64,000 nt of DNA, from contig NC_084663.1 in assembly GCF_028389875.1 (NCBI RefSeq), forward strand, positions 171,842,301 to 171,906,300. The letters are read 5' to 3'. Source of the DNA: Rhea pennata (Eukaryota; Chordata; Aves; Rheiformes; Rheidae). The notes beneath the pieces were generated by a model that was not told the origin of the DNA, searched no databases, and worked only from the letters and a program-made list of their open reading frames with translations. The translations under genes were made by a program, and so were the position numbers. Position 1 is the first letter of the stretch, and each line of letters begins with the position of its first letter. Positions 39,752 to 52,103 of this stretch are shown here, piece after piece.

Positions 39752-42700
39752 TTAAAAAGAAAAAAAGCAGTGAACTGTTGAGGAACAGTCACCACTCTTA
39801 ACTTTCAAAGGTATCAGGAACCATGACGAGAATCTGGCCCAGGCACCTCACTAACATCACACAGGAAAAAGATAAAAGAGTAGATCTATACACGTATTTG
39901 GAGTTAATTGAGTCATAGCTTTGATGCAGTTTGCCACATGACTGCATTTGGGGAGAAAACGTTAGGTTTGGTGTACAGAGACAGAGGAGGCCACGGGTGG
40001 AGAGAATGAATACAGACTTCAGAAAGTAACATGCATTAGGTGAAACTCTAAATACTGTATTTCACCATCATTTCTGAAAAAATAATTCGTATGGGCTTTC
40101 TGGGCTACAAACTGAAAGACTAGAAGAATTCTAATAAGAAGCTAATCATAAATGTCACAGAAATTGTTTTTCGGACTATTTTAGCATATGATCTTTAATC
40201 ATCTGGAAAACAGATTATATTGACTCTGAGCACGATAATACGTATTTTGGAGGGGTTTTCTTGTGACCGCAGGTAATGGTGGGGAATAGTGACTGACTGC
40301 TCTCAGAAAACTTAGGTCAGCACTGGCCTTATTAGCGGTATCAGAAAAAGGCCAGCATATCGCAGCAGAAAAGGAGAGCTGTGAGAAAAGTGAATATGTA
40401 AATCTCAGCTGGACAGGAGCATGGCAAACGCCTACATGTACCTGCAAGGAGCAAAACGGATCCAGTGCCCAACTGTCTAACACCCAATGCAGCCGAGAAG
40501 CACAGCTCTAACATGTCGTGGAAACTGAGCGGGAAAGATCAAATCACTGCCAGTATCCACAAATCCTGTGAGCAACAGGGAATTTGCTTTACGAAGCTCC
40601 CCGACCCTCCTAGCATGTCCCACACATCGCTAAAGCCTCAGTCATCCCTGCCAGTTGAACCTGGAGGACAGGCTCTGCCTCTGTCTCAGCTGTGGCAATC
40701 CCTTCAGTCCTGCAGGTGACCAAAGCGCACGGATGAGGGAGCTGCAATGTATACAAATGCCATTAGAAGCACCAACCACCCTGCCCGTGTCGGTAGCCGT
40801 AGCTGAACCACACCACCTCAGAAACCTCTTTGAAAGTCCATCTTGTCTCCACTGCCATGCACTCGCTCCGACATCGTTCTTCAAATGGCCAGCAATCTTG
40901 TTCTAATTTCCTGTCTGCATTTTTGACCAATTTATAAGCCTTTGATCTCATGCCAGTTACTCTCTTAACTTAAACAGATCTTATCTTTCTTGATGTTTAA
41001 CTCCTTCCCCCTCCTGAATGTATTCCTAAGTGAATCATCTCGTTCTCTTTCAACCTTTCGCTAAGCTAAACAAATCTAGAAGCAATGGGATAAAGTAATC
41101 CATAGAGTATTTTTGATTAGAAAAGAATTAATATGAGAGTCAGATGGGTTGTTTCACATGGCATTTTCATGTATCTTAATAACCATATAAGATCTATAAT
41201 AAATTGTATTTTGAATATAATTAAGAAGACTTAGTCTGCTCCTCCTCCAATTATTAGGATTCAAAATGCATTCAAAGGAAATATAATTGATGAGTGTCTG
41301 AAGTCAAACTAAAAACAAAACAGTCTTAAAAATGAGACTGATAGCAAATACTTAGAAACTATGTTTACCTAATTAAATATTATACTGAGTTATGAAAGCA
41401 GTTAACTCCAATAAAGCTATTAAGCATAAACAGATGACTAAGTACAGTATTCTTTTAAAGAAAAATCTTCAAATCAGTGCACCAAATACATTTATGAAAA
41501 AGAGCATGACCTTTTATTAAATATTCTTAATGTTTTTAGCTGCAGTGGATAAGATTGCTGTTGCCTGACAAGATTTTTGAGGGTAAGGAAAAGGTGAAAG
41601 GAAGGTAACTACTGTGCAGAAAAAAATGCATACCACTGTGTTAATTGATGCAATCTTGTAAAATTATTTTGACATTAAATATTTTCACAAATGACCAGTA
41701 CACTCTGTGAGCTTCTTTGGCATGTTCTGATTTCTAATTTGTGGTTTCTGAGTTTAGGATAAAAACAGAGCAGCAGAGAACTCAAAGTTCAGATGCTCTT
41801 TGCAAGAAAATGTCAATATACCTTGGTCAGCTCTTAACCAAATATAAAAGACTGAATCATTTGCAGTCTTCAAACATAACAACAGCGAAAGTCTATTCAA
41901 AGCAGACCAAATATTTCAGCTTTTTAAGACTTCCTCTTCTTCTTTTCTTCTGTACTTCCTTCATTTTAACTAAAAATTAGTTAAAAGGCATGTCTAACTC
42001 TTTAATCAAGGTATGGATCTGCAAAGCCAGAAGCATTGCTTCAAATGCCACAAGCAAAGCAGCTTCAAGCCTACAGAGAGCTTGGATTAGAAACCTCAGA
42101 GAAAATCCACAACTTATGCAAGAAAGTGTCAAGCAGAGACAATTTAAATCCAACACAGTTTTCATAAAGTGTGGAAAAACTGCTCAAAAATTTCTCAGAA
42201 AATTCTCAAAATTCACCTCTTCAGTTACTCTGGTGCTAGAGAATCAAGTACTTGTGTTGCTGAGTCAGTCCCAGCTGAACAGTTCTTCAGTAAAAGGCTT
42301 CTAGAAACGGTCTCAATTGAAACACAAAAACAAAGCTCTAGCTCAGACTAAAAAATAAAAATAAATAAATAAATAAATAAATCCTATGGTTTTCTCTGTT
42401 GATTCAAACAGTTTTTCACTCAGTTGTCCACCACCTCGTGTGAGTCGTAACACTATCACATCATCCTGTAGCAGAGTCAGGAATTTCACTACACTGCTTA
42501 ACCTCTTAAAAAGAAGAATTTAATTGATCTGTCAGAACATGCTAAAAATAGTGATTGTTTATATCACATCACTATCTCCCAAGCTCTAATTTTTCTTTAG
42601 CCAAAGAGGCATAACTTAAAATTTATGATAAGATAAACAGTTTTTAATGACCGTGACCAGTGAAGTTGATAGTCCCCTTTCTGTATTCCAAGTCCATCCC

Positions 42701-45700
42701 TTTCCAAAGCTCTTCCTGCTGTGAGCTGTCTTCATTCAAATTCCTGCAGTGAACACACAGAGCTTATCACACCCCATCATAGCGTGATCGCACCCATCTT
42801 CCCTAAAAATAGGGAGAAATCCTTTGTACATCTCTTCATATTTCTGCTCTTTTGGAGAGCGGGATACAAAGGATGGAGCGCTCCCCTGCTTGACTGTTCA
42901 TGGCTGTACTCCTATAATTTAAAGTTTATACTGTCTTTACAGTACCTGATTTAGACACTTGAAGGGTCAAAAAATCCTACTGCCCTGGAGTCTCTGAGAG
43001 CCAGCATGAGTTCCGCTGAAAAGACGCAACTTTCCCATGGCAGCAGATAGCTATAAAGGCTCTGATGGAAATCAGGAAACTTCAAAATTGCTTTGCATTT
43101 AAAATAGGTAATTTATGAAACCTACAACTTGATTTAATTACCAGGTCAGTGGGGAAGAGTTCCCCTTAGCATACTGTACACAAAAAAGGACCCTGATCCC
43201 TAAGTGAATCTGTAAGTGCTACTGAAACAGGGCTGAAGGAAAGAAAGAATAAATTAAGTACCAAGTCATGCATGGGCTAGCTGCCAAGGAGACATCAGTC
43301 CTTCTGCCAGCAGCACGACCATCAGCAGATAATCACCAAGCCAACCTGACAATACAGCAGGGAGGTGAGGAGATGGCCCCACAGCGCTCTTGAGCTTGCC
43401 TGCAAGAACCCCATGACTCACTATTCGGCACGGCAAACACTACAGTTAATTACTGACACTTTAGGGAGAGATTGAACATCAGGTTCGGTCCAGAAATGCC
43501 AAATTTGATACTAATGCTGGAATGCGAGCATAGGGAAGATGAAACCAGCAGCTCCAGCATGGGAGCATGTCCAATCTTCTTGGCCAGAACCAGTGAACAC
43601 CACCACCAGAAAGTGCTGCTTTGCTCAGAAAAGCAACGAGGTAAACACATCAACTTCTGCCCACTGTGACCCATAGAGCAAATCTGCTGGCATGAAGAAA
43701 ACAGCCCATACTCTAACTAATTAGATGAAGCAGAACAGCAAAACTTCCCTGGCTTTTTTCCGTTCTGTCATCTGCCCAGTCTTGTATTGAAAAGCTGAGA
43801 TGAAAGCTGTCTCCTGCCCATCACAGTCTGAAACTGGTGAATCAAGTCTCAGACATTAAGTCCATAATATCTGGGTGGAGGAAAAAAAAGCCAAGTAAAC
43901 AGAGCTTTTCTTAATCTGACCCAACCCAACAGAGAGCCACCTGCCTGGCAAGAGATTTGAGTCCTTCTACCATTGCTGGAAATGGTATATCCCAGCACAG
44001 TTTCCTCATCTGCACAAATCTAACCCAAGATTAAAAAAAAAAAAACGTTTACCATCCTTTTAAGTGCTCTCCTCACAAGTTAGTTACTTCAAAACTGAAG
44101 CTTACAAGCAGCTCACTGCTGCAGCTGATACATCCGATAAATATAAAACTCAACATGGAAAATAACAGTCTGTACAGCTACACAGGCTGCGTAGATCTGT
44201 ATTGCAAACATCTAACTAGAAAAGTTAGAAAATACTGCCCACAGGCTCCTTTTAAAAGTAGAGAGGGAAAACGAACCCATCACTCAAAGTTCAGGACCAG
44301 CAGATTGTCTGAGATTCATTACATTTTATTAAGAAAGAATCCAACCTTGGCAACTTTTTTTTTTTTTTGGAGAAGTAATCATTTAACAAGAGCTCTTCAC
44401 ACTCTGTTCGCTGACAAAATGCCAACCAAAGATAATTTTTTTTTTATTGAACTACCCGGTTCACTCTCATTGTATTTTCACTTTAAGGGAAGAAAGGAAG
44501 GTCGCTTGGTTTATAAAAATCACCTTTTCATCATACAGCTTGAAATTAGAGACTTCAAAAACATCTCAAAGCAGATTTATAATCTGACAAAAACAAGTGA
44601 GCGTTCAGCATCTACACAGAACCACAGCATATTTATTTCAACATACTCTCACTTCTCCAGCTACTCTCTCCAACTTCCAGAAAAACTGGTAAGCGATACT
44701 GGTGCTGTCTGCACAGGCCCTATACAACATCTGTCAAGAGTTTTAAAGCAGAGATGAGATTTGGAAGGTAATTTTAGTTTCGTCTGCACCAGGGAGACAT
44801 GCCTAGCTGAGGCAAGTCTGTGCAGCTCTGCTCGCATCTCTAGAGCTAATTTTTACCAACACAGGCCAACTATACAGCCTGTAGTATTTAGTTCAGTCAA
44901 GGTTATCACTTCACAGTCTCACTAACGAGCCTTGCAGATCTGAGTCATATTCGTGTTCCAACTGGCCAGTAACGAAGCGAATCTCCAGTGGTGCAGACTC
45001 CCTTTTCATGCAAGTTGCTGGAGTTTACTGAACATCAAAACATATCCAGCACCAGTGGGTTGCACGGGGAAGTCTTCTTCTCAGGCTAGAAAACAGCAGT
45101 GCTCTTGCAAAGAGCTTTGTCAGAAAAGGCAACAGATAGACAAATGGCTCCCAGCCCCGCTTGCATGCAAGGCTCTGCGGGAATCAGGGAGTTGCAGTTG
45201 ATCTAGGTCCATGAGAATGGCGTTATCAATGCATCTGTTTTGCTGCCTCAGCATGAAGCCCGAACGGGTGATAAATATATTTGCTGAACAATATAACCTT
45301 TGTTGTTACCCTGTAACAACAACAACAAAAATGATGAAGCAGGAAAAATGAGGGAAAAAAATAATTATGAAAATCAGGAGCACAAGTGTAAATATTTGCT
45401 GCTTGACAGATTGGCCCAGGAACATTTCTGCCCGTGTTCCTTGATACCTTTATTAGCATACTTCAAAGGTCACATCCTTCAGACACTACAGGGCAGAATG
45501 CAACTGCTCTCTGGTGAAGGGATGCTTTGATTTCATGAGCTCAGTGAATTTAGTACCTTCAGCTAGTTTCTTATGAACGATTCAATTTGACATATCTGGC
45601 AAGGAGTGTGTTTAATATTAACATACAGTTTTAAGATAATGGCATAAATGTCCACTTCATACTCCAATTCCCTGATACCAAGAACATACTGTATGATAAC

Positions 45701-46953
45701 ACTATGAATCTTCAAAACAACTTACAAAGAAAATAATAGCATAATAAAGGTGAAGAGATGCAAAAACCTATATATCCCCTTTTTGTTTAGCTTTTACCCA
45801 TCCTTCATATGCCAAGCTGCTGTTAGTCCGCTTATCTTTCCGATTTACTGCTACATCAGTAGATGAAGCAGTTGAAATTATAAGGATTGGTGATGATGAA
45901 ACCAAGGTGGCTGGTGTAACACACAAATAGCTTTGTGCATTGGAAGGGTGGAGATTCTGGGCTAAAAGTCATTACTGCCAACACTGAACGGACAAGCAGA
46001 AGAAACACAAAATCCCAAGGTCTGTAAGTGTTAGATGTGCTACAAGTCATCATTGCCAAGTGACTCATAGGGTACTGAACCCTTCAAAAGCAGAAAACAT
46101 CCAATTATCCCAACAGCAAAGGACAAAAGTGACTTGTCACTTTTTTACTTGCTGAGGACCAAAAGTATTGGTGAGCATTCACCAATTCTGATAGAAATAC
46201 ACGGTCATTTGTAACAGTAATTCTGCATAAACTAATACAAACAAGTATATCTTGGGACTACCATTCTGCAGTATGCTGTGCTGGAGGGCCGTGTTTCATT
46301 AACAGATGATATCTGTGATCAGCTGAAGGCTGCCCAGTTATCGACTTGCTCCATTGCAATCAGTGGGGCTTTTCCTATGACTGTTTTGGGATTCTCCTCC
46401 AATTTCCATGGAAAAGGGTGCACGAGTACAACTGCTGCCATCAGTAATGAGCTGCAGCACATGAAAGATATGCCTCATAAAAGCAATAGGTCACATCAGC
46501 AGGAACGAAGGCTATTTAAAATGAAGTATCATATGCAAGTAATAGTATTTCTCTGCAACAGTCTTGTTTACATGAGCATCAGAAGACAGCAATTGTTATC
46601 TTCACAGAACTGCATTTTGATGAAAGGCCACAACGTGGACCCACCCTATCTATACCTGCAAAATGCAGCAGGAACACACTCTTATTTTTGCAACCCATAA
46701 TAGATACTGAGAATTAAAAACGGATCATGATCTTGCCCCCCCTGGGAGCTGAGACACACTAGAACGGGAATCTCTTACCTGTGTCTCCCTAGGACAGGAA
46801 AACTAGCAACATCACACTGAAATTCTGTGATAATCACCCCATAAAGGCAATGCTATACTTTAGTAAGTCAAAAGACTCATGCCAGAAAATTCCCTCATGG
46901 ACATAAGCTCTAATTTCAGATCTATGAGTTATGGAAAACATAAATTCATACAG

Positions 46954-46956
<3 letters not shown>
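39752..46956. other. Intergenic, no gene seen
   Basis: AT-rich sequence with a (TAAA)n run at 42349-42382 and a short perfect palindrome around 46125-46144. A 200-codon ORF with an ATG at 44155-44757 (plus) is the longest in the window. However, two T runs inside it account for its polyphenylalanine stretches, and it has no family features, so I treat it as chance. Confidence 0.6.
42349..42382. repeat. (TAAA)n microsatellite
   Basis: An A-rich start then about six AAAT units. Simple repeat. Confidence 0.9.

Positions 46957-46999
<43 letters not shown>
46957..46999. repeat. T43 homopolymer
   Basis: Forty-three uninterrupted T, flanked by CAGAGC and CCCTGG. No duplicated target site was found nearby to mark a retrocopy. 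Confidence 0.95.
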
Positions 47000-49090
47000 C
47001 CCTGGTGGGGCAGTTTGTGTTGTAGTTCATTGAGCAATAACCAGCATCTCCCTAGTAGCCTCCTATGGAAATATTCTTGCATTTGTTTGAATGATGTAAG
47101 CAACAAAAGCTCCGTGTGCAGGTATATTAACAAAGAAAAATAAGTAAATTACTATATATAATACTACATCATTACATACTTACTATTATTAGTAGTAGTA
47201 CATAATGCATATTATACATATTATTATAATGATATATTGTTACATTATTTATGAGTACAAATAAAACCAAGAAAACAGTTATTATATCAAAATCACATAT
47301 GTAACCTAGGAGAAGAAAAGAAAAAAAATAATCTAGTGCTAGAAGTCTAGATCAAGGAAAACGAATTAGAATATATATAATAATCTAAAAAGCTTATTAT
47401 AATAGAATAGCTAAAAAGAAAATGAATATTTTTAAGAAAGCTTATTAACCACTGGAACAATTTAGTTTGACATGTGGCAGATTTTCCATCATTTGCGTTC
47501 TTTAGATCTGCGCCGGACTTCTTTCTAACAAAGCGCACCACTGTTCAAGCAAAAGCTACGCGCTTGATACAGGAATTTGGGGTGAGAGGTTCTGCTCTTC
47601 AAAGGTCAGATTAAATGATTGCAATAGTCTCATCTGACATGGAAATCCACGAATTTCCGTCCCAGAAGAGCCATACATAATTGAGGCACCAATAAATGGC
47701 ACATCTGGCTCACTGCCCGGGGGGAAAGAAAATTCCAGGTCAGGGAATGCAAACCAGTTGCTATGGCACAGCCACTCGCAGCAGGCTAGTCCAGAGGGCG
47801 TGCTGGGCTGACCACAAGCTTGCTCTCAGCACATTATGTTTATATAGTGGTGGACATCAGCAGGAACAACCCACACGACAGCCCCAGCTCGACTGTTGCC
47901 TCCAGCAGCTTCTTAACCGGCCAGCTTGTTTCCAGGAGGTTAGTCGATTAAAAAAAATCCTCTGCTTTAATAAATTGATACCCTACTGATCAGCCTGGAA
48001 TATTTGTGAACTAACAATCTGCATCATCCTTCTATATTATATTAAATATAGGCCCCCTCAAGCTCCTAAGAAGCAAGGAGCTAAGCTAAAACATTGACGA
48101 GCACTCAGTACAGAGTTCTTTCATGTAATTACACCTGCTGCTAACAGGTTTCCATTAAAGCCGTGAACACACATTGCGTCAATCCATCAGAAGCGATCAG
48201 TTGGAATATAAAATACCTCTACAAGCAAGCCAGGTCTCATACTGAGCTCGGATAGTCACATCTCAAACCCTTTTCCTCCCCTGTAAGGGGTAAGGTGGGT
48301 TGCGTTACAATAGCTATTAACTAAGGCAAGTGTTGAATTTATCACTTGCACCCTAAGAAAAACCTCCTTGGGGCTCATCTGCAAGCTACTTCCCTGGAAA
48401 TATGAGTTGTCCTTTGTTATACTAACTCATAGAAAAATTTTTTGAGATCTCATTTTATTTAACCACTGCCCTATGCTGTAGGCTACCCAATGCCAAAGTC
48501 ACATTCACTTGGACATCATAGTTAATTTACTGGTTTAGTAGTAATCTAGGTCATAGGCTGTGAGCCTAAAGATAAAGTAGATTTAGCGCTGAAAATTCTA
48601 CGTGAACTGGGACTTCCGAGACACTTTGGTGAGAATTCTGTCACCATTAAGGTAGGCAAACATAGGTGTGCTGCTTGCTCATAAATATCTACTGCCTTTT
48701 AAGACGCCCTAAAGTATCCCTTGAGACCTGCAGCTGCCACTCCAGGAGGGCATGAGTATCCCCCAGGCCTTGCATCATACCCCCAGCACTAGGCAGAAGT
48801 ACTTGGCACTACAAGATCTCAAATGCCATTTCAGCACTTAAGGATCCTGAACTGAGCCCTAAATCTTCACAGATTGTCACAGGCATGCAGAGACCTAGCT
48901 TGAACAATTCCACTTAGATACCTACATTTAAGGGTCTTAACCTTAAAAAAGCCTGAAATTGCTGAAAGGAGGCAGAGCAATCAGGTGTTCTTCCTTGAAG
49001 AGTATCTCAAAAACAAAACAAACTTTTACTAGAAATTCTCTGGTTTCTTTTTCTTTGTAAGAAATGTTGTTTGTATGCTTAGTTAGCACT

Positions 49091-49113
49091 GGTTTAATTA
49101 ACAGTTAATTAAC
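49091..49113. promoter_or_regulatory. Paired TTAATTAA inverted repeat (homeodomain-type sites)
   Basis: GGTTTAATTAA, a CAG spacer, then TTAATTAACC: the two arms are reverse complements apart from one base. Each holds the TAATTA core bound by many homeodomain proteins. Such motifs also arise by chance in AT-rich DNA. Confidence 0.25.
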
Positions 49114-49847
49114 CAAATGGCTGACAAAACCAAAAGTGACTGCTGGGATTGAGCTGCGCATCCCACCCCACAATGCCAGCTATGGGGAAAGACCCAAGAT
49201 TACGAGCAGTTTCTTATTACTCTCGTTATCTTGCAAGTATAGCAATATGATGATTTACTCAATTATATATGTATTTTTTCTCATTACAACCAAAACATGT
49301 ATTTTTGCAGTGAAACATGAACAATTCCATTCTTGAGCAAAAAAATCCAGAGCGGAATCTCAGTCTTTTGTATATCAGACTCAATGTACCCTTGCTCAGA
49401 TTTTATCTCTGATTCCTTGCTAGTCTTGCAGACTAGTTGGGTGACTGAGGACCACTTCACATGTCAGATGCTAATGCAGAAATATTGCCAGTTTTTAACA
49501 TTTCAGAAAGAGGAATCCAAGACTGCAAATTAAAGCACAGGACTCCTCAGCATGCAAGCTGTACTTCCACACTGCCATCTTGTGTCACTAGCATAAAATG
49601 AGTTTTGCTGGCAGGAGTTGAGCTTTGTCCCCCTCAGCCCTTCACCCGACAAGTGACTTCCGTGCCCAAATGATTGCTGGAGCCTTGGCAACATTTCAGG
49701 GCTCTGAGGTGCAAAAGCCGTCAGGGGCCACCTTGACTCTTCCCATAGCTTTGCTGCATGACAGTGTAGGGAGAGGGGAAATGACAGACAGGCTAGAATA
49801 AATTCATTGAAGCCTTGGAGGTAAAGAAACTTTGACCTGTGACCAAA

Positions 49848-49861
49848 GGGGGGGGGGGGGG
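49848..49861. repeat. G14 homopolymer
   Basis: Fourteen G, 39 nt upstream of a C9 run (49901-49909) with which it could pair as a stem. Confidence 0.95.
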
Positions 49862-51383
49862 AAGTCTCCCAGTGTCCTTAATTTTCATTTTCAATTCCCG
49901 CCCCCCCCCAGGGAGGGGAAAAAATAATGCAGTTGTCCATAGTCTGACACTACCTACCATAAAAAAAAGCTGACAAACAGCTAGCATAGAGGTGTAGAGG
50001 GACATCTGCACCATCTCCCTTTCACGCATAATTTTATGTCCTAAACAAGAGTCAAATCTCCATAGCACCTAATTCGGATTCCTACTCTAAACAGCTCTGA
50101 GGGACCCAATCTTTCACAGCCAAAGGAGAGGATGAGGCTCCAGGAGAGCTGCGTGAGCAGACAGCAGCAATATGCCTCTGTACTTTGCATATTTGGAGAC
50201 CGGTCTTCCTAGCTGGGAGTCCTCATCTCCAATCTACAATGTTACTTACCACACCAGTGAAAACAAACAAAACTGAAAATATTTTACCAGTCCATTTCAT
50301 TGGAAACACTTAACTGAATACCAATAGTCAAGGCCAAGCCAATCATTACACAAAAGCAACTGAACAAGGAGCTTGGCAACTGTGTTGTGATTGGAGACTT
50401 ACAGATATTTACTTAAAAAAAAAAAAATCAGTGTTTAAAAATAAACGTCTAACACTCCTTTATCCAGCCTTTATTTGCAGGAAATTCTTTGGTAAGTCAT
50501 AAAGCATCTGTTCAGGGAGGGAAAGACCAACAAAGCAAAGCCAAAGAGAAGACACAAGGGGTTAAAGAGCAAAGTGACTTCCTAGCTTTATGCTCTAGTC
50601 CTTCGGCCCACACTAATGCTACAGTTTAGATGGACAATTTAGCGAAGTGCATGTGATGAGAAGACCCACAGAGAAGTTCCCCCACTCCACCACAGCAGTG
50701 GAGATACAGGCATGGAACCCAGCTCAATCTCCCTGTGTTTCCTTCAGCTCTTGCACTGCAACCCCCGCCTGGTCCCTGCAAGGTCCCCACCCGTGTCCTT
50801 GCTCCCCACGAGTCCGTAGCACTGTGCCTGGCCTTGGTGCACCACGCACAAGTCGAAACCCACAGCCTCACCCTGCCCTCCTACGCGTCCCAGCAGTCAT
50901 CCTTCTCATCTGCAAAACGTGACTCCAAATTCTTCTCGTCCACATCCTTTGTGGCTTGCAAGGACAGAGATACTTGCAACGGTGCATGAAGTGATTTGGG
51001 AAAGCCACTGACCAAAGCAATTTGGGAGCAGCTGCTGAGAAAACATAGCATGCATTCCTGCGGTGTTTTCAGAGGCAGCAGTACCCGAGCCAGGATATTT
51101 TCAGTATGTCACTCTAACCACAGTACAGAAATTGTATAAAATGCTGAAGAGAAAGAACATGAGGAGCTTGACAGTATCTACAAAATTTGAAGTCTAGTGA
51201 AAGAGAAAGAAGAGCAAGAGCTATTGTTCTTATGTATATTTAAGGTGACACTTTAATCCTTTTATAATTTTTTTCCCCAAAACAAAATTCAAACAATTTT
51301 TTTTTCTCCAACGAATCACCTTACAGACATATTTTGCTGGATAGAAAGAAAAGAAACTTCTAATAAATGCACTATCAGAAAAA

Positions 51384-51389
51384 TTTATT
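51384..51389 (-). promoter_or_regulatory. Putative distal poly(A) signal AATAAA of LMO7
   Basis: AATAAA on the minus strand lies about 690 nt past the stop codon and is followed within 30-40 nt by a pyrimidine-rich stretch (TTTCTTTTCTTTC). This is the better of two canonical hexamers in the UTR. Confidence 0.5.
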
Positions 51390-51822
51390 TACAAATATAC
51401 TGTAATTCAACAGCCATCCTCCACTCAGTCTGTGGAAGAAAGTGATAGTTACATTTTTCAAATGGGAAGAAAAGGGAACTCTTCCCCTTCAATGGATTTC
51501 ACAGACTATTACGCCATTACCACTGAGCAAACAGATTATACTTTGTATTTAACTTTCAAAAAGCACTTAATTTTAGAAAACACCATATGAAAAGCAAACA
51601 CATTCTGTGCATATAAGTGTAGTTTCATATTAACCTAGAGAATTCACTTTCAGAATATGTCAAAAATAAAGATAGCCATTGCAAATATATATTTATATTA
51701 ACTATTTCTCTAATGCTCATTTCAAGAGCTCAGAAACAAAATACCCTCTTCATATACCATTGGAAAGTCAGCTAGTTGATTATAAGCCTCAAAAATATTT
51801 TGAAGTTATTAGTGAAAATATA

Positions 51823-51828
51823 TTTATT
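51823..51828 (-). promoter_or_regulatory. Putative proximal poly(A) signal AATAAA of LMO7
   Basis: AATAAA on the minus strand lies about 255 nt past the stop codon. It would give a short alternative 3' UTR. No clear GU-rich element follows, so use is uncertain. Confidence 0.3.
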
Positions 51829-52080
51829 CTCCCTTGTTCTTTCAAATAATTGAAGCTGAAAAGTGAAAGCATTTTCCTCAGACATTTCCTTACTGCAATT
51901 ACTTTCTCATAAATAAAAATACAGTTACATGAAGGATATAATGCATTGCTATGAAGACTAGACAAGCAAAAGAGTTACTCTTAGAAAAACACACATACAC
52001 ACAATATATATATTTATAGATCTACATCAGCAGCAATCACTTCTTCTATCTGCAACAGTGGTTTCATATCTACATTTGCT

Positions 52081-52103
52081 TCACATGGAGGTTGGATGTC
52101 CAG
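52081..52103 (-). CDS. LMO7: LMO7 terminal exon, coding part (seven residues and stop)
   Basis: The last coding piece follows acceptor CTAACAG. Two bases complete Thr, then GHPTSM and a TGA stop. Human LMO7 ends RFKSGRPTAM, and the spliced product here ends RFKTGHPTSM, so the tail is conserved in length and spacing. Only 23 nt of this exon is coding, which is why ORF-based gene finding would miss it. The remainder of the exon is 3' UTR extending to lower coordinates. Confidence 0.93.

Larger units (their letters stand above)
47000..51364. other. Intergenic, downstream of LMO7
   Basis: An AT-rich stretch with (TTA)/(TA)-like low complexity at 47135-47240, a paired TTAATTAA palindrome at 49091-49113, and G14 (49848-49861) and C9 (49901-49909) runs. 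No exon is recognised. Confidence 0.65.
51365..52080 (-). other. LMO7: LMO7 3' UTR
   Basis: This AT-rich sequence follows the TGA stop, with no competing ORF. The end near 51365 is inferred from an AATAAA on the minus strand at 51384-51389 followed by a T-rich tract. A proximal AATAAA lies at 51823-51828, so a shorter UTR of about 270 nt is also possible. Transcript ends cannot be proven from sequence alone. Confidence 0.6.

Noticed and set aside
46834..47133. A lysine-run protein on the minus strand
   Set aside because: The ORF exists only because of the T43 homopolymer.
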